NCBI GenBank assembly: GCA_029215795.1
Contig: JARDYH010000002.1
Location: 10,409,001 to 10,473,000, forward strand
Source of the DNA: Anniella stebbinsi
Lineage: Eukaryota; Chordata; Lepidosauria; Squamata; Anniellidae
Length of the DNA: 64,000 bases
Direction: 5' to 3'
The number at the start of each line of letters is the position of its first letter. Within the stretch, counting starts at the first letter, position 1. Positions 10,880 through 22,334 of the stretch are shown here, piece by piece. The translations under genes were made by a program, and so were the position numbers. The notes beneath the pieces were generated by a model. That model searched no databases. It saw nothing but the letters and a program-made list of their open reading frames with translations, and was not told the DNA's origin.

Positions 10880-11215
10880 ACCGAGTCCCAGGGCTGGCAT
10901 CAAAGGCAAGCAGGGTCAGGCACCTGTTGAGGGACCGCACCTCGGCAGGGTCCCACTGAGAAGAGACCTCTGAAAGCGCTCGTCCTCTCCACCATTGCAA
11001 CCTGCTCGTTCTCCTGCCTTTCACCTGGACCCAGACAGTGGTGGTGATGAGAAGGAGGTGCAGCATATGCCCCTACCTGCTTGCTCCCTGCCTCTCTGCC
11101 TGTCAAGCAGGCAGGTGGGAGCAATGAAGAGAGAGAGGATGAGGAGCAAGAGCAACAGGTGGCAATGAAGAGGAAGAGCAGCTACCATCAATTGCGGTGA
11201 GAAGGTGGGCTCATT

Positions 11216-11696
11216 GGCCGCGTTCGGACAACACTTTAGGCAACGGAGGAGGGAATAGGCGACGCACAGTACCTTATTTCAGAGATACTCCCCACACGAC
11301 ATGTTGCCCCCCCCCCCCGGTGTGCAGCTGAAAGTCCTGGCATCCTTCTGGGTGGCTGGTGCTCCTCCCTCAGTTCTCCTGGCCCTATCCCATCATGCAT
11401 TGTGAGTTCTGCCGGCTGTACAGGAGCGGCCGGTCGCTCCTGCCGAAGAACTCTTATGACCTTCTGGAATACTGCACTCGATGGGGGAGATTACGCAACG
11501 AAGCCCGCCACACGGCATGTTAATCAACGGGTCTCCGAATAAGCAATGGAGCAGCATGTTGTTTTTCCCCATTGTTTAATTTCCCCCCGTTGCGTGCCTG
11601 TTGTGTGTTGCCTCCCAGACAACACAATAATCAACACAATGGACGACTGCCTCTGACCCCCCCCCCCATTGATTATTGTGTCGTCCGAACCCAGCC
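11216..11696. mobile_element. Family B MITE between ATT copies
   Basis: Left end GGCCGCGTTCGGACAACAC and right end GTGTCGTCCGAACCCAGCC form the terminal inverted repeat. ATT flanks both sides (11213-11215 and 11697-11699). The inner part has poly-C runs and the GCAACGGAGG motif shared with the copy at 10572. The element is non-autonomous. Confidence 0.75.
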
Positions 11697-12073
11697 ATTG
11701 AGGGTGTGGATTTATGTAGAGGAACTCACATAAGAGCCCTCCAAAACCTGGAGCTGACACCTTTGCTCCATCTAGCCCAGTATTGTTTATCGTGAAGGGC
11801 AGGAATTCTTCAGGGTCTAAGCATCACCTGCAATCGAACCTGAGATGTTCATCTGCTCTACCACTGCTGCGCCCTCTGGGCTTATGTGACAGGGAAAAGG
11901 GGAATTACTGGAATGATGGGGAAACGGAGCACCACCAAAAGAGAGGACAAAAGAGGGCGCTTATATATCTTTTTAGATATATAGATATATAGATATATAT
12001 ACACACACACAATGCTTAAATTTAGAAATGATCACTGTAATTTAAATAAAAGTACAATACTTCTCATCACATA

Positions 12074-12545
12074 GGCCCTTTCTACACCTAAGGATGTAGA
12101 GGGAGGGAGAGGGGTGATCCCAGACTTACCTGCTTCTGGGATTGTCCCCCACCTTCTAAACAGGAAGTATGACGTCCTGGGAGGAAAGGGATGTTGTGCC
12201 CGCCATTTTTTTTAAAGGGCCAGAGGAGCCTGGAGCACAGCAGAGAAGGTAAAAACAGCTCCCTGCCATCCTGGGGATGGCGAAATTGCTTCCCCCCCAT
12301 GGGTATGGAGTCACCCCTTGCGGCTCCATGCCCATTTTTGGACCTGGTGGACCACCATAAAATAAGAGAGCAACAGCGGCCTTGAAATTGCCCCTGGCTG
12401 AGCAGGCACAAAAGTCACCTGGTTAAAATCTATGGCAATGTCTACACTGGTCTTTTTCCCCTGGGTCGTCCCTGTGTGTCTACATGACGCAAAGGGGATC
12501 CCAGAGGCAACCGGGGATGATCTAGTGACCAGGTCTGTGTGATCA
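12074..12545. mobile_element. Family C MITE, composite or rearranged copy
   Basis: The left portion from GGCCCTTTCTACACCTAAGG to about 12428 matches the intact element at 31206. The portion from about 12433 (GGCAATGTCTACACTGG) matches the reverse complement of that element's right end. The two pieces are therefore arranged as two left-facing ends, indicating an internal rearrangement or two adjacent copies. Reading frames across it are low-complexity artefacts. Confidence 0.6.
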
Positions 12546-12732
12546 TGGAAGCCATGTGGGTTATTTCCCACACCCTGAAACACATACAGGTTGCATGCCG
12601 GAGGTATTATTATAATTGCCCTCAGCAGCAGGGCATGTCATGTCATGCGAACCTAGCCAGGGTGGCTTATTGCCATAGGTAACAAGACACCTAGAACCCC
12701 ACAACAGCACATGGGTGCTTTGTTACCCACAG

Positions 12733-12792
12733 AGAGCTTTGGCTATTGGGCAGAATAGAAATGCATTAAATAAATAAAATAAATAAATAAAA
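12733..12792 (+). mobile_element. L2-type LINE 3' tail
   Basis: The string GGGCAGAATAGAAATGCATT followed by AAATA repeats is a degraded version of the L2 terminus GGGCGGTATAAATG plus (AAATA)n seen at 39900-39965. Only the terminal 60 bases are present. Confidence 0.6.
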
Positions 12793-13063
12793 ACAAGCCT
12801 CCCTGGCCAGGTTCACACAACATGAGAAGCCCGAGTGCTGAGACTATTTATGCACACACGCCAGCCCCATGTAGTAGGGATATCTGGCTTTTATGCAGTC
12901 CGTCTCAGTGTGTTTCATGGATTGTGCAGTGTTGTTCATTCCTGCGTCCATTCACAGACAGGTTCGAATCCCCACCCCCACCCCCGGTGTGCAAAAAAAT
13001 ATGCAAATAATTCCATAATAAAATGTGCAATTTACATAATTTATGTTAGTATGTAACATTTAG

Positions 13064-13692
13064 TAGGGGTGTACATGCCAAAAAATATCATTGTTTATCA
13101 TTATCGTCATGTCGAACCAAAAAAAATATCATCTTCATATCATATGATAATTATCGTGAAAAAAAGATATTTTTTGCAGCCCTATTTTTAAAGAAAAAAA
13201 TGCCAATAACTTCTGTATTTTAAAAGTTAGAGGCTTGAAACTTGGTCACAGTGCTTATGGGTATGTGTATGAAATTTGAAATTGACCCCTCCAACCCTAG
13301 ATTTTATATGAATTTTTTAAACATCGTTTCCATTCTGACAGGTCTGAATGAGCGCACGTGGCGAGCTGTCATTCTGACCTGTCAGAACTGAAATGATCTT
13401 TAATAAATTCATATAAAATCGAGAGTTGGAGGGATCGATTTCAAATTTCATACACTTACTTAGGCATTCCCCATAAGCACTGTGACCAAGTTTCAAGCCT
13501 CTAACTTTTAAAATACAGAAGTTATAGGTATATTTATATGGCAGTCCGATAAAACGATAAAATTGCCCGAAAATTATCGTCTCCGATGATTATTGTAGGT
13601 TTTTCTATCGTATCGTAATCATTAAACACATGCGCGATTACAACCTTAGCATATCATTATCGTACATTTTAACAATACGATGCACATCCCTA
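13064..13692. mobile_element. Family D foldback transposon (hAT-type), AT-rich, perfect 8-bp TSD
   Basis: Ends TAGGGGTGTACATGCC and CGATGCACATCCCTA are inverted, and both flanks read ACATTTAG (13056-13063 and 13693-13700). The 8-bp duplication indicates hAT-type insertion. Nearly the whole 629 bp is one palindrome: the segment at 13206-13325 (with AGGCTTGAAACTTGGTCACA) returns inverted at about 13405-13525, around a centre with CTGACAGGT...ACCTGTCAG. No coding sequence is present. Confidence 0.9.
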
Positions 13693-14438
13693 ACATTTAG
13701 CGTATTGTCCCCCATTCCACCCAACTTTTCGCCTTATATATTTAACAGCATGGCATGTCTCAGCAGAAACAAATATTTTCCAACGACTGAATTTGCATAA
13801 ATTTCAGAAAAGTAAAAAAAATAAATAAATCTGGAAATCTGCAGATGCTGTGAAGCCTGGGGAGGCTGGTCTGCAGTGGATTCCACAGGCCGGATTCTTA
13901 GAAAGTCATATTAGTCTGTCTTGAATTTCTTCAGCATCCTTAGGAATTGGCTACCATGGCGTATTTTCTCCTCTGTGATCACGTGAACTGCCTGTGTATC
14001 TTTTTGGTTTTTTTAAGTGGATGATTGGAGCCAATTGATGCAGAGTTTGTTTTGTCTGCCCCCACTTGAGGCAGAAAACAGCTGCCAGCTTGAAGCGGGA
14101 CCTTTGCTTAATATTAACAGGCATCTTCTTACAACTCAGGAGGCAAAGTAGGTTGGCAAAAGTGGAATCAAAACTAGCAGACAAACTCCCTGCTTGCATT
14201 AACCACTGAGTGGCTTTTCAAGCAGTTATTTACCCCTCTGTACTGTGGGTTGAACTAATGGCTGTGGCTCATTCCAACACCAACATAGTTCATCTACCTG
14301 ACTGAGTTATAGACATGGTTCTGGGGCTCCCACCTGGTCCTGGAGCCCAGCTGGGAGAGCAGTGCTTGGGATAGACTGTGGGTGCAAAAGTCACAGGTAG
14401 GGCATAGTTCAAGGAGAAGATTTAAAGAGCGGTATGAG
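13693..14438. other. Unassigned sequence
   Basis: No repeat or gene was recognised. The minus-strand frame at 13951-14199 has no domain features. Confidence 0.35.
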
Positions 14439-14765
14439 TAGGGTGACCCTATGGAAAGGAGGACCGTGCTCCTGTATCTTTAACAGTTGTATAGAAAAGG
14501 GAATTTCAGCAGGTGTCATTGTTATGTATGCAGCACCTGGTGAAATTCCCTCTTTATCACAACAGTTCAAGCTGCAGGAACCCTGCCCTCTTCTGTAGAG
14601 TGACCAGATACAAAAGAGGACAAGGCTCCTGCAGCTTTAACCGCTGTGATGAAGAGGGAATTTCACCAGGTGCTGCATACATACAATAACACCTGCTGAA
14701 ATTCCTGTTTCAATACAGCTGTTAAAAATACAGGAGCCCAGTCCTCCTTTCCATAGGGTCACCCA
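14439..14765. mobile_element. Family A MITE, full-length copy
   Basis: The two inverted half-units of subfamily A2 are present: arms with AGGACCGTGCTCCTGTATC and cores with GCAGCACCTGGTGAAATTCC. The left end is TAGGGTGACCCTATGG and the right end CCATAGGGTCACCC. Flanks do not show a clear 8-bp duplication, so one border may be altered. Confidence 0.85.
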
Positions 14766-15060
14766 AGGCAGGAGAGAGGAAGAAATGTTCACCAGCCACA
14801 CTTTCCCCTCCCTCCAGATGCTTTTCGAAGCTGTTTTTCGCCCAGCGGAGGCTCCAGGAATGGAGGTAAATGGCTAAAAGCAAGTGAAGGCCAGCACAAA
14901 TGTGAGAGAGGGGGGGATTAAGTTCTGCCCTCTCCCTCACCTGTACTGAACTCAGTTCTGCCCCTCCCCCTTGTTTGTAAGAATTCAACATGGCCCAGGT
15001 TGGACCACTTTCTAATTTGCACCTGAGAGCTGTATGAGTGGATATTATTATTTTATTGAT

Positions 15061-15079
15061 TCCCCCCCCCCCCCCCCCG
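15061..15079. repeat. Poly-C run
   Basis: Seventeen or more C residues in a row. This interrupts the long minus-strand frame at 14722-15201 as low-complexity Gly and argues that the frame is not a gene. Confidence 0.85.
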
Positions 15080-15518
15080 TCAAAAAGATGATGATCAAAG
15101 TGGTGAAGAAGCCAGAGACCGGGCCCTATTAGTAAAGTTTGAACGGATTGGGTGTGGTTTAGTCTGGACAAAAGATGACTAAGAGGAAATATGATAGCCA
15201 TTTTGAAATACTTGGCTGTTACTTAGGTTTGCTTTCTCTTTCTCCAAAGGATAGGACCCAAACCAACAGGTTCCAATTATAAGAGTCTTGAGTCTTCCTA
15301 GCCAAATGTTTATGCCCTGGAGGACAGAAACAGTTACAACAGGTCTTGGAACTGTCTCAGTTGCCCTTTCTATGCAGGTTGCTCTGGGATGCTCAGAACA
15401 ATTATAGGTCCTTCCAATGTTATCTGAATCAGCCTTGCAAACAATATATCAAAGGCACCAGCTTATGAAACCCAGCCAAGGCATTCTAGGCTTGCCAGCT
15501 TTTCAATGGACACTATAC

Positions 15519-15745
15519 TAGGGTGACCATATGGAAAGGAGGACCGGGCTCCTGTATCTTTAACAGCTGTGTAGAAAAGGGAATTTCAGCAGGTGTCATT
15601 GGTATGCATGCAGCCCCTGGTGAAATTCCCTTTTCATCACAACAGCTAAAGCTGCAGGAGCCCTGCCCTCTTTTGTATCTGGTGACTCTAGCTAAACTAG
15701 TGACCGCTCTATCTATACTAGAGTGACCAGTTACAAAAAGATGAC
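15519..15745. mobile_element. Family A MITE, truncated
   Basis: One complete half-unit begins with TAGGGTGACCATATGG and ends near TATCTGGTGACTCTA (about 15690). After a short spacer, only the beginning of the second half-unit (TAGAGTGACCAGTTACAAA) is left. Confidence 0.8.
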
Positions 15746-17382
15746 ATGAGGACTACTGTAGATGCTTGCTAACCATCTTGCAGAAGATGGTTCGTGGGCC
15801 TAGGTAAGTGACCCACTGCGGGGTGGGCTTTCTCCCGCCACACTACATGCTAACCCACTGTGGATCACACTCACTGTGTTTTGTTTGGAGGCAGCTGGAC
15901 TCTCTTCTTGTGAGCCGGTAAAACTTTTTGTTATTTGCATTACATCTTCAAGGGTTTCTGGTCCTTTAACAAGAGCAAGACAAAGAAAGTGAGGTGGGGA
16001 GGGAACACCTTCTGCCACAGCTGTCTTTGTTCTGACTGCTTATTTCTCAGCCTCAGTATTCCTCTTCTGTAAAATAGGCCTGCTAATTGGTGGCTTTTGA
16101 CCAGTTCTTAGTTCAGCTGTGCTGGCTGAATGTCATGTTAGAATCCCTGATCTCTGGTAACTCACATGCAGATGTGTTTATATATCCCAGTGTATTGTTC
16201 TAAGATAAAGTAGTTAATTGATTCTATCTCCTGAGCCATTATTTTGTATGTGGTTCTGGTTGGTTTCTAGAACCTCAGTGTTCTAACAACAAAGCAAAAT
16301 AGATCCCACAGGCCTGAAGTGTGCCCACCCCTGTTCTAAGGATCAATCACACAATCCCCACATTATACAATCCTGGACTGAAATGCATGGATCTGTTGCC
16401 TTCACGTATAGTTTGGCTCTCACAGGGTTATTCTCTCAAGATAACATCCTTAGAAGACGCACCGGGAGATAAACAGCTTCCGAATCATGATCTTGCCAAA
16501 AAGCCGTCACCCGGCTTATCTTAAGCTAAACTTAAGAAAGTGGATTTTAAGTGGGAACGCCATGATCATTTATCTGCTGAAAGTTTCCGGTGGCATGAAC
16601 AGAATCTATTGACAGCTCTATGAGGTGATCTGCATTTCAGAACTCCTATCTAGGAAGAGAAGCCGTACTTTGGGGTAGACGGACTTTCATCTTGCCTAAT
16701 ACTCACAATTAGAAGGTGCTAGCTGTCTCGTCTTTTCTTAATTAATGGTATACCAGAACTGAACAAACTCTCAGTTCATTTCACAAAAAAATTCACTCCT
16801 GATTACACCAAGCAATGAATTCAGGGTGGGAGGAAAGTTATTTTGCTGCTGCTATTATGAAATGACTGGGAACCAGAACTCTTAGCTGATCTGCTGCAAA
16901 TTACTCAGAGATCTATCAGTAGATCCAAATCTTCCTTCTGGCCACCTCTGCTTTGAGTGGCCGGTGTGCCTTCCTCTTCACTCCATAGCAATGTGAGTTT
17001 GTGTGTTACAGTGTGTGTGTGTGTGTAAACAGAGCCCAATTCAGACTTCTACTTTATGAACACTTTCTTCTGGTCCCTATGAACTCTTCTTCTTATCTGC
17101 ATGTCTGCCAACAAGGTTACCAACTGACCAGGAAAAAAAATGCACAGGACTCTTTTTGTGCCTTTGACAGCAGCTTTATGCACAGAAGTTGGCAGCTGAA
17201 GCTCATGGATATAAAACATTATTATAGGCTAATATCTTCTTCTTCTTTTTCTTCTTCAGCTATGCGTTGCCTTGGGTGTCCCGCCTTGGTGGTTGACTGT
17301 ATAACAGGCAAAACACATCTGGGGGAGTTTGGGTGGTTGTGCTTTTCCTTCTTCATTGTATTGTGGGATTGCCCCTTGCGGG
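15746..17382. other. Unassigned, apparently repeat-poor sequence
   Basis: No coding domain or known repeat was recognised in about 1.6 kb. A TG run lies near 17010-17026. The plus-strand frame at 17001-17507 runs into a poly-ATT tract and is not credible. Confidence 0.35.
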
Positions 17383-17421
<39 letters not shown>

Positions 17422-17530
17422 TACATTTCTCTACTGCCCCAAGCTCCCTGGGAGGGTTACAAAAGATTAAAAGATTAAAAATCAATATACAAAATTTTAA
17501 AATATAAAAAAGTAAAACAGGGAGCATTCA
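17383..17530 (-). mobile_element. L2-type LINE 3' end with (ATT)n
   Basis: On the minus strand this is a LINE terminus: the complement of TCCCTGGGAGGGTTACAAAA, CTCTACTGCCCC and then an AAT tail. It resembles the CCGCCC...GGCGGTATA hairpin end of L2 copies. It is separated from a second copy by about 10 bases. Confidence 0.7.
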
Positions 17531-17539
17531 AAGATAACA

Positions 17540-17885
17540 CACATTTATTTATTTATTTATTTATTTTATTTATTACATTTGTATACCGCCCCATAGCCGA
17601 AGCTCTCTGGGTGTTTTACATAGGATTAAAAACAATTAAAAACAATATACAAAAATTAAAACAGCAAAAACACACAACATACACACAATCTGTACATCTA
17701 AAACCCACTTCAACACCTCAAAAAACCACAAAAACAAAACAAAACAAACCCAGGCTCCTCAGACTTTGAACTCTCAACCAAACTTAAAAAATTATCTTTA
17801 CAGCAAGCTGCTGTTTTAAAGGCACGGCTCTAGGGTCCAGTTAAAAGCTAGCAAGATCCTACCCAATGACCACTGTGCCAATTGA
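17540..17885 (-). mobile_element. L2-type LINE 3' end with (TTTA)n tail
   Basis: Read on the minus strand, a 3' region ends in CTTCGGCTATGGGGCGGTAT followed by AAATG and AAATA repeats. The upstream part is A/C-rich and corresponds to decayed L2 3' sequence with some carboxy-terminal coding remnant. Tandem placement with the copy at 17383 shows two independent insertions or one duplicated tail. Confidence 0.8.
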
Positions 17886-17924
17886 GAGGCTGCAGGAAGC
17901 CACTAGATGATCATGACTTTAGAG

Positions 17925-18923
17925 TAGGGATGTGCATCGTATCGGACCCGATATCCGATACCGATTAAAATCGGAGGAAATCGGACAATGTCCGATCCCA
18001 ATGCTGGCTGCAGGAGGTCTGATTTCTCCCAATCCAATTTTTTTCGTTACTATTAATATTGGAAAAAATCAGAAAATCAGACCTCCATTTTATGTGTTTT
18101 TGCCATAGGCTTGCATTGGGGGAAAGAAAGCTTTCCCCCAATGCAAGTCTATGGGGAAAACATGGCGGCGGGTGAGTGGGGACTCCCTCTTCCTCCCTCC
18201 CTCCCTCCCCTCCCTCACACTCCTTACCTGCTGCCTCCTCGCTGCCGCCCGCTGCTTCCGCACTACTGATAAACAGGCCTTATGGCCTGTTCCACAATAG
18301 AGCGCCGGCGCGCCAGGTGACATCATCACTTGGCGTGCCATCGCTCTACTACTGAGAACCAGGCCGCAAAGCCTAATTAGCAGTACATGGAAGCAGTGGG
18401 CGGCAGCGTGGGGCAGTGGCAGGTAAGGAGCGCGAGTGTGGGGAGGGAAGGGGAGGTCCCCCCCTTACCTGCTTCCGTGTACTGCTAATTAGGCTTTGTG
18501 GCCTGGTTCTCAGAAGAGTGATGACACGCCGGGTGATGACGTCACCCAGCACGTCTTCACTTTACTGAGAACCAGGCCGCAAAGCCTAACTAGCAGTACA
18601 AGGATGCAGCAGACGGCAGTGGACGGCAGCGCAGGATGGCAGCAGGGAAGGAACGTGAGTGGAGGGAAGGAGGGGGTGGAGGGAGGGCCGTCATTTTAGG
18701 TGTTTTCCCCATAGACCTGCATTGGGGGAAAGCTTACCCCCCCCCCCCCAATGCAAGCCTATGGGGAAAGACCTAAAATGGTGGTCCGATATCGAAATCA
18801 GAACTTCCAATTTTGTAACATTATTGAATCCGATACGCTAAGACAGACCTCCAATTTTAATGATACGATACTCTACAAAATCTGAAGTTCCGATTTGATT
18901 TTTTACGTCTGTCCACATCCCTA
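17925..18923. mobile_element. Family D foldback transposon (hAT-type), 999 bp
   Basis: Ends TAGGGATGTGCATCG and the inverse of it (GTCCACATCCCTA) lie between CTTTAGAG and CTTTGGAG, an 8-bp duplication with one mismatch. The interior is a set of nested inverted repeats: a CCATAGGCTTGCATTGGGGG block and its inverse, repeated twice, and three copies of a segment with GAACCAGGCCGCAAAGCC in alternating orientation. Palindromes GTGACATCATCAC and TGACGTCA are included. No real gene; the frames are shadows of palindromes. Confidence 0.88.
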
Positions 18924-19135
18924 CTTTGGAGTGGATCTACACAATCTGAGTAAATCATGTGGTACAATCCTGTTAGAACTGTGCTTTCTAAAGTTTTGGG
19001 AGGGAGGGACTGCCGTTGTTGTAAATAAAAATGTTTCCTCCTGCACTTCATACATCAGGGAAAACATTCTAGCCTATTTCTCTGCTAGTTTTCTCTGTGC
19101 AGAAACTTCGTTAAAAGAAGGAGCATTCTGAATGC

Positions 19136-19452
19136 TAGGGTGACCATACGGAAAGGAGGATAGGGCTCCTGTGTCTTTCCCAGTTGCATTGAAAGGGGAA
19201 TTTTAGCAGGTGTCTTTTGTATGCATGCTGCACCTGGTGAAATTCTCTCTTCATCAGAACAGTTAAAGCTGCAGCAGCCCAGTCCTCTTTTGTATCTGGT
19301 CACTATAGTATAGCTCCTGCAGCTTTAACTCTTGTGATGAAGAGGCAATATCACCAAGTGTTGCATGCATACAAATGACACCTGCTGAAATTCCCTTTTC
19401 TATACACCTGTTCAAGATACAGGAGCCCTGTCCTTTCCATATGGTCACCCTA
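19136..19452. mobile_element. Family A MITE, full-length copy
   Basis: Left end TAGGGTGACCATACGGAAAG and right end CTTTCCATATGGTCACCCTA bound two inverted half-units. The centre reads CACTATAGTATAG. The copy is diverged, and flanking octamers do not match. Confidence 0.85.
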
Positions 19453-19639
19453 AGGATTCCATATGTGAGGTGCAGTCTCAGGATAGCGTTACCATGTGAC
19501 TGTACTGTGGTTGTAAGCTAGTAAGGGCACCTAGCTGGCTGAAGTTTGAATCAAATGCTGGACTACACGGACCTTGGTCTGAACCATCAAGGCAATTCTT
19601 ATTATTCTGAATGTGTATGTTGGCGCTTACACTGAAGTC

Positions 19640-19700
19640 CTCTGCATCTTTTTATAGCAATAGATTCCATTAAAATCAATCGGGCTTATTTGTAAGTAAA
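19640..19700. repeat. Fragment of dispersed lizard-type repeat
   Basis: Contains AATCAATCGGGCTTATTTGT and neighbouring words shared with the segments near 545, 20545 and 29370. Confidence 0.35.
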
Positions 19701-19739
19701 TGTGGTTAGAAGCAACCTGTGTTATCCACCTCCTCTTCC

Positions 19740-20110
19740 TTTACCTCTCCTGTTTTAGGCAGCTTTTTCTGTCTTTCTTTGGAGCGTGATTTCCTGGAGA
19801 AGGGACCACAGGGAGTTCCGTTAGGCTCACCTTCAATCGCCCTTTCTCTGCTACATGTAATATGCTATTATCTCTGTCTGAATCCTCCTGGAGCCAGTTT
19901 CCGTGCATCGTACATGGCACGGTAAATGGCTGACACGGCATTCTTTATTTAAGGCATTGTGCAGGCTTCTGGCTGCTGAACGCACGCCCTCGCCTGTCGG
20001 AGCATTTGGCAGAGCAAAGGGCCGCATACACCAGCGCGCATCCTTGCAAAACAGGTTGACTTCATATTTAATCATTTCCACTGTCAGGGCGGAAGGGATG
20101 CAAAAAGCAG
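19740..20110. promoter_or_regulatory. Candidate conserved non-coding segment
   Basis: This 370-bp stretch is free of recognised repeats and has normal base complexity. It contains words typical of regulatory DNA (TTTATTTAAGGC, TCATATTTAATCATTTCC, GGCTGACACGGC). Inference only: no motif proves a function, and the overlapping frames have no domains. It ends directly at the transposon beginning at 20125. Confidence 0.2.
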
Positions 20111-20124
20111 GCAAGACTGTTATC

Positions 20125-20444
20125 TAGGGTGACCCTATGGAAAGGAGGACAGGGCTCCTGTATCTTTAACAGTTGCATAGAAAAGGGAATTTCAGCAGGT
20201 GTCATTTGTATGCATTTAGCACCTAGTGAAATCCCCTCTTCATACAACAGTTCATGCTGCAGGAGCCCTGCCCTCTTTTGTATCTAGTCAAGAGGGCAGG
20301 GCTCCTGCAGCTTTAGTTGTTGTGATGAAGAGGGAATTTCAGCAGGTGTTGCATGGGTACAAATGACACCTGATGAAATTCCCTTTTCCATGCAAGTGTT
20401 AAAGGTACAGGGGGCCAGATCCTCCTTTCCATATGGTCACCCTA
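20125..20444. mobile_element. Family A MITE, full-length copy
   Basis: Left end TAGGGTGACCCTATGG and right end CATATGGTCACCCTA bound two inverted half-units. The junction is TCTAGTCAAGAGGGCAGGGC. Typical subfamily A2. Confidence 0.85.
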
Positions 20445-20514
20445 TTTGCAAAATTATTATTTTTAAAAACAGGACCCCCTCCTGTGCCTTTAAGAATGGC
20501 CCGATGGAATCCTC

Positions 20515-20645
20515 AAGGGTGGGGTCCAGATTTAATCATAAGCAGAGTAGACCCATTGAAATCAATCGGAATGGATGTAGCCACGACTAACTGCAGTGCC
20601 ATTGATTTCAATGGATCTACTCACCCTATGACTAAATCTGGGACC
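20515..20645. repeat. Palindromic dispersed repeat
   Basis: CCAGATTTAATCATAAGCAG with GTAGACCCATTGAAATCAAT returns inverted as ATTGATTTCAATGGATCTAC and GACTAAATCTGGG. The arms pair with few mismatches around a centre near 20580. Related words occur in the fragments near 545, 19650 and 49800, so this is probably the most complete copy of that family in the window. Confidence 0.6.
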
Positions 20646-21371
20646 AACCCCAGGTCTGGATACAGGATGCTTGGGAACCCCATGTCCACCACCTTGGAAG
20701 GCGAGGTGAACAGGGGCTCAGAACCGCCACTGAAAGAGCAGCATGATGGGGAGGAGGTTGGCAGCGAGCCCCCTGCTGGAGCACGGTGGGCCTTGGCAGA
20801 AGCTCAAGGATACCGACCCCTGACACCGGCACCTTTAAAGGGCTCTCCGGGGGGGCGGAGTCATGGCATGATTGGCTTCCCGGCGACATCTTCGTTAGCT
20901 CCTGATGACTTCCTCTGTGGATCATTAACTTGGATGACACAACTCGCAGCATCGCCTTCCACTCCTTCATCTAAAAGTCTGGGGAAAACTGTAGCCCTGG
21001 CAAGATTATTCTGAGTGCAAGCAGCGTGTTGTGTTTGTTCTGCTCACGGTTTCGAGGCTCGTTTCCCCCCCCCCACATAGGGTTTAAAGGTTAAACAAAG
21101 TGCCATAAAAGCACCCCAGAGGTACCTCGTTGCTTCTGATTTGTAAGAGGGTCTGAACTAGAGTCTTTTGTAGCAGGCTTGAGTGTGCAAAGATTCTCTG
21201 AACTCCTGTTTTCATTTGAGATCTGTTTCTCTTTTCACTCAAGCGGGGAAGGTGCGCATTTCAAATGGCAAAAGTGCGCATTTCAATGCATGGTTTTACA
21301 AAGCACGCACTTCTCCCCCATTGACTAAAGAGTAAAAATGAAAACTATGCATTTTAAAGGGCACATATTTA

Positions 21372-21550
21372 AGGTGACCCTGTGGAAAGGAGGCAAGGCT
21401 CCTGTATCTTTAACAGTCGTACTGAAAGGGGGATTTCAGCCGGTGTCATTTGTATGCATGCAGCACCTGGTGGAATTCCCTCTTCATCACAGCAGTTAAA
21501 GCTGCAGGAGCCCTGCCCTCCTTTCCAAGATACAAAAGAGGGCAGGGCAG
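21372..21550. mobile_element. Family A MITE, single half-unit
   Basis: One half-unit begins AGGTGACCCTGTGGAAAGG and ends near CTTTCCAAGATACAAAAGAG. The second half is reduced to GATACAAAAGAGGGCAGGG. Confidence 0.75.
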
Positions 21551-21892
21551 TGATCCCATGTTCTGTCCTTTGTTCGTACAAGTAGGACCTGCAACAAAAT
21601 GTTGCAGCATGGAGTGCTCCTGTTCTGTGTTCCATCATCCCATCCAATTCAGTGGGATGTGAAACTGATTACACCAGATTACACCTGCAAAGTAGTTTAT
21701 GGTGTAGTCAGTTTTGCACATAAGGGTTAAGGTGTTGTTGTTTTAAATAACATTTTAAAAAGGGAAATGTCCTTGAATGGTGGGATACTGCTGAGATGGA
21801 GGCAACCTCGTACTATTTTTCATTCTAAAGGGATGCATGTAGAAGTATTGAAAACCAATATTTTGAGCGGGAAAAAACAAAACAAACTTTAA

Positions 21893-21972
21893 AGGAGCGA
21901 TCCTATGCATGTTTAGACAGAAAAAAGTTCTACAACTCCCAGCATTCTCCAGCTAGCACAGCCTGTTTAGAC
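21893..21972. repeat. Arm of palindromic repeat (family I)
   Basis: The segment GATCCTATGCATGTTTAGAC followed by TACAACTCCCAGCATTC resembles the copy at 41820-41960. A second, direct copy of its inner part follows immediately after the transposon, at 22293-22330. Confidence 0.55.
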
Positions 21973-22292
21973 TAGGGTGACAAGATAAAATCCAGGTCAG
22001 GGCTCATGTAACTTTAACATTTGTAGAGAAAAGGGAATTTCAGCCAGCGTCATTTGTATGCAATTAGTTCCTGGTGAAATTCCCTCTTCATCACAACAGT
22101 TAAAGTTGCAGGGGCCCTGCCTTCTTTTGTATATGGTCACTCTAGTATAGTGCCTGCAACTTTAACTGTTGTGATGAAGGGGGAATATCACCAGGAACTA
22201 ATTGCATACAAATGACACTGGCTGAAATTCCCTTTTCTCTACAACTGTTAAAGTTACATGAGCCCTGACCTGGATTTTATCTGGTCACCCTA
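21973..22292. mobile_element. Family A MITE, variant termini
   Basis: Full-length subfamily A1 copy with TAGGGTGACAAGATAAAATC at the left and GATTTTATCTGGTCACCCTA at the right. The outer arms carry ATAAAATCCAGGTCAGGGC instead of the usual ATATGAAAAGGAGGACAG, a variant shared by the left end at 42321. Confidence 0.85.
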
Positions 22293-22334
22293 GTAGACAG
22301 AAAAAATGTCCTACAACTCCCAGCATCCCCCAAC

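Noticed and set aside
14722..15201. 159-codon minus-strand frame
   Set aside because: Begins in a family A MITE and crosses a poly-C run giving poly-Gly.
17001..17507. 168-codon plus-strand frame
   Set aside because: Passes through an (ATT)n tract read as poly-Tyr and an L2 tail.
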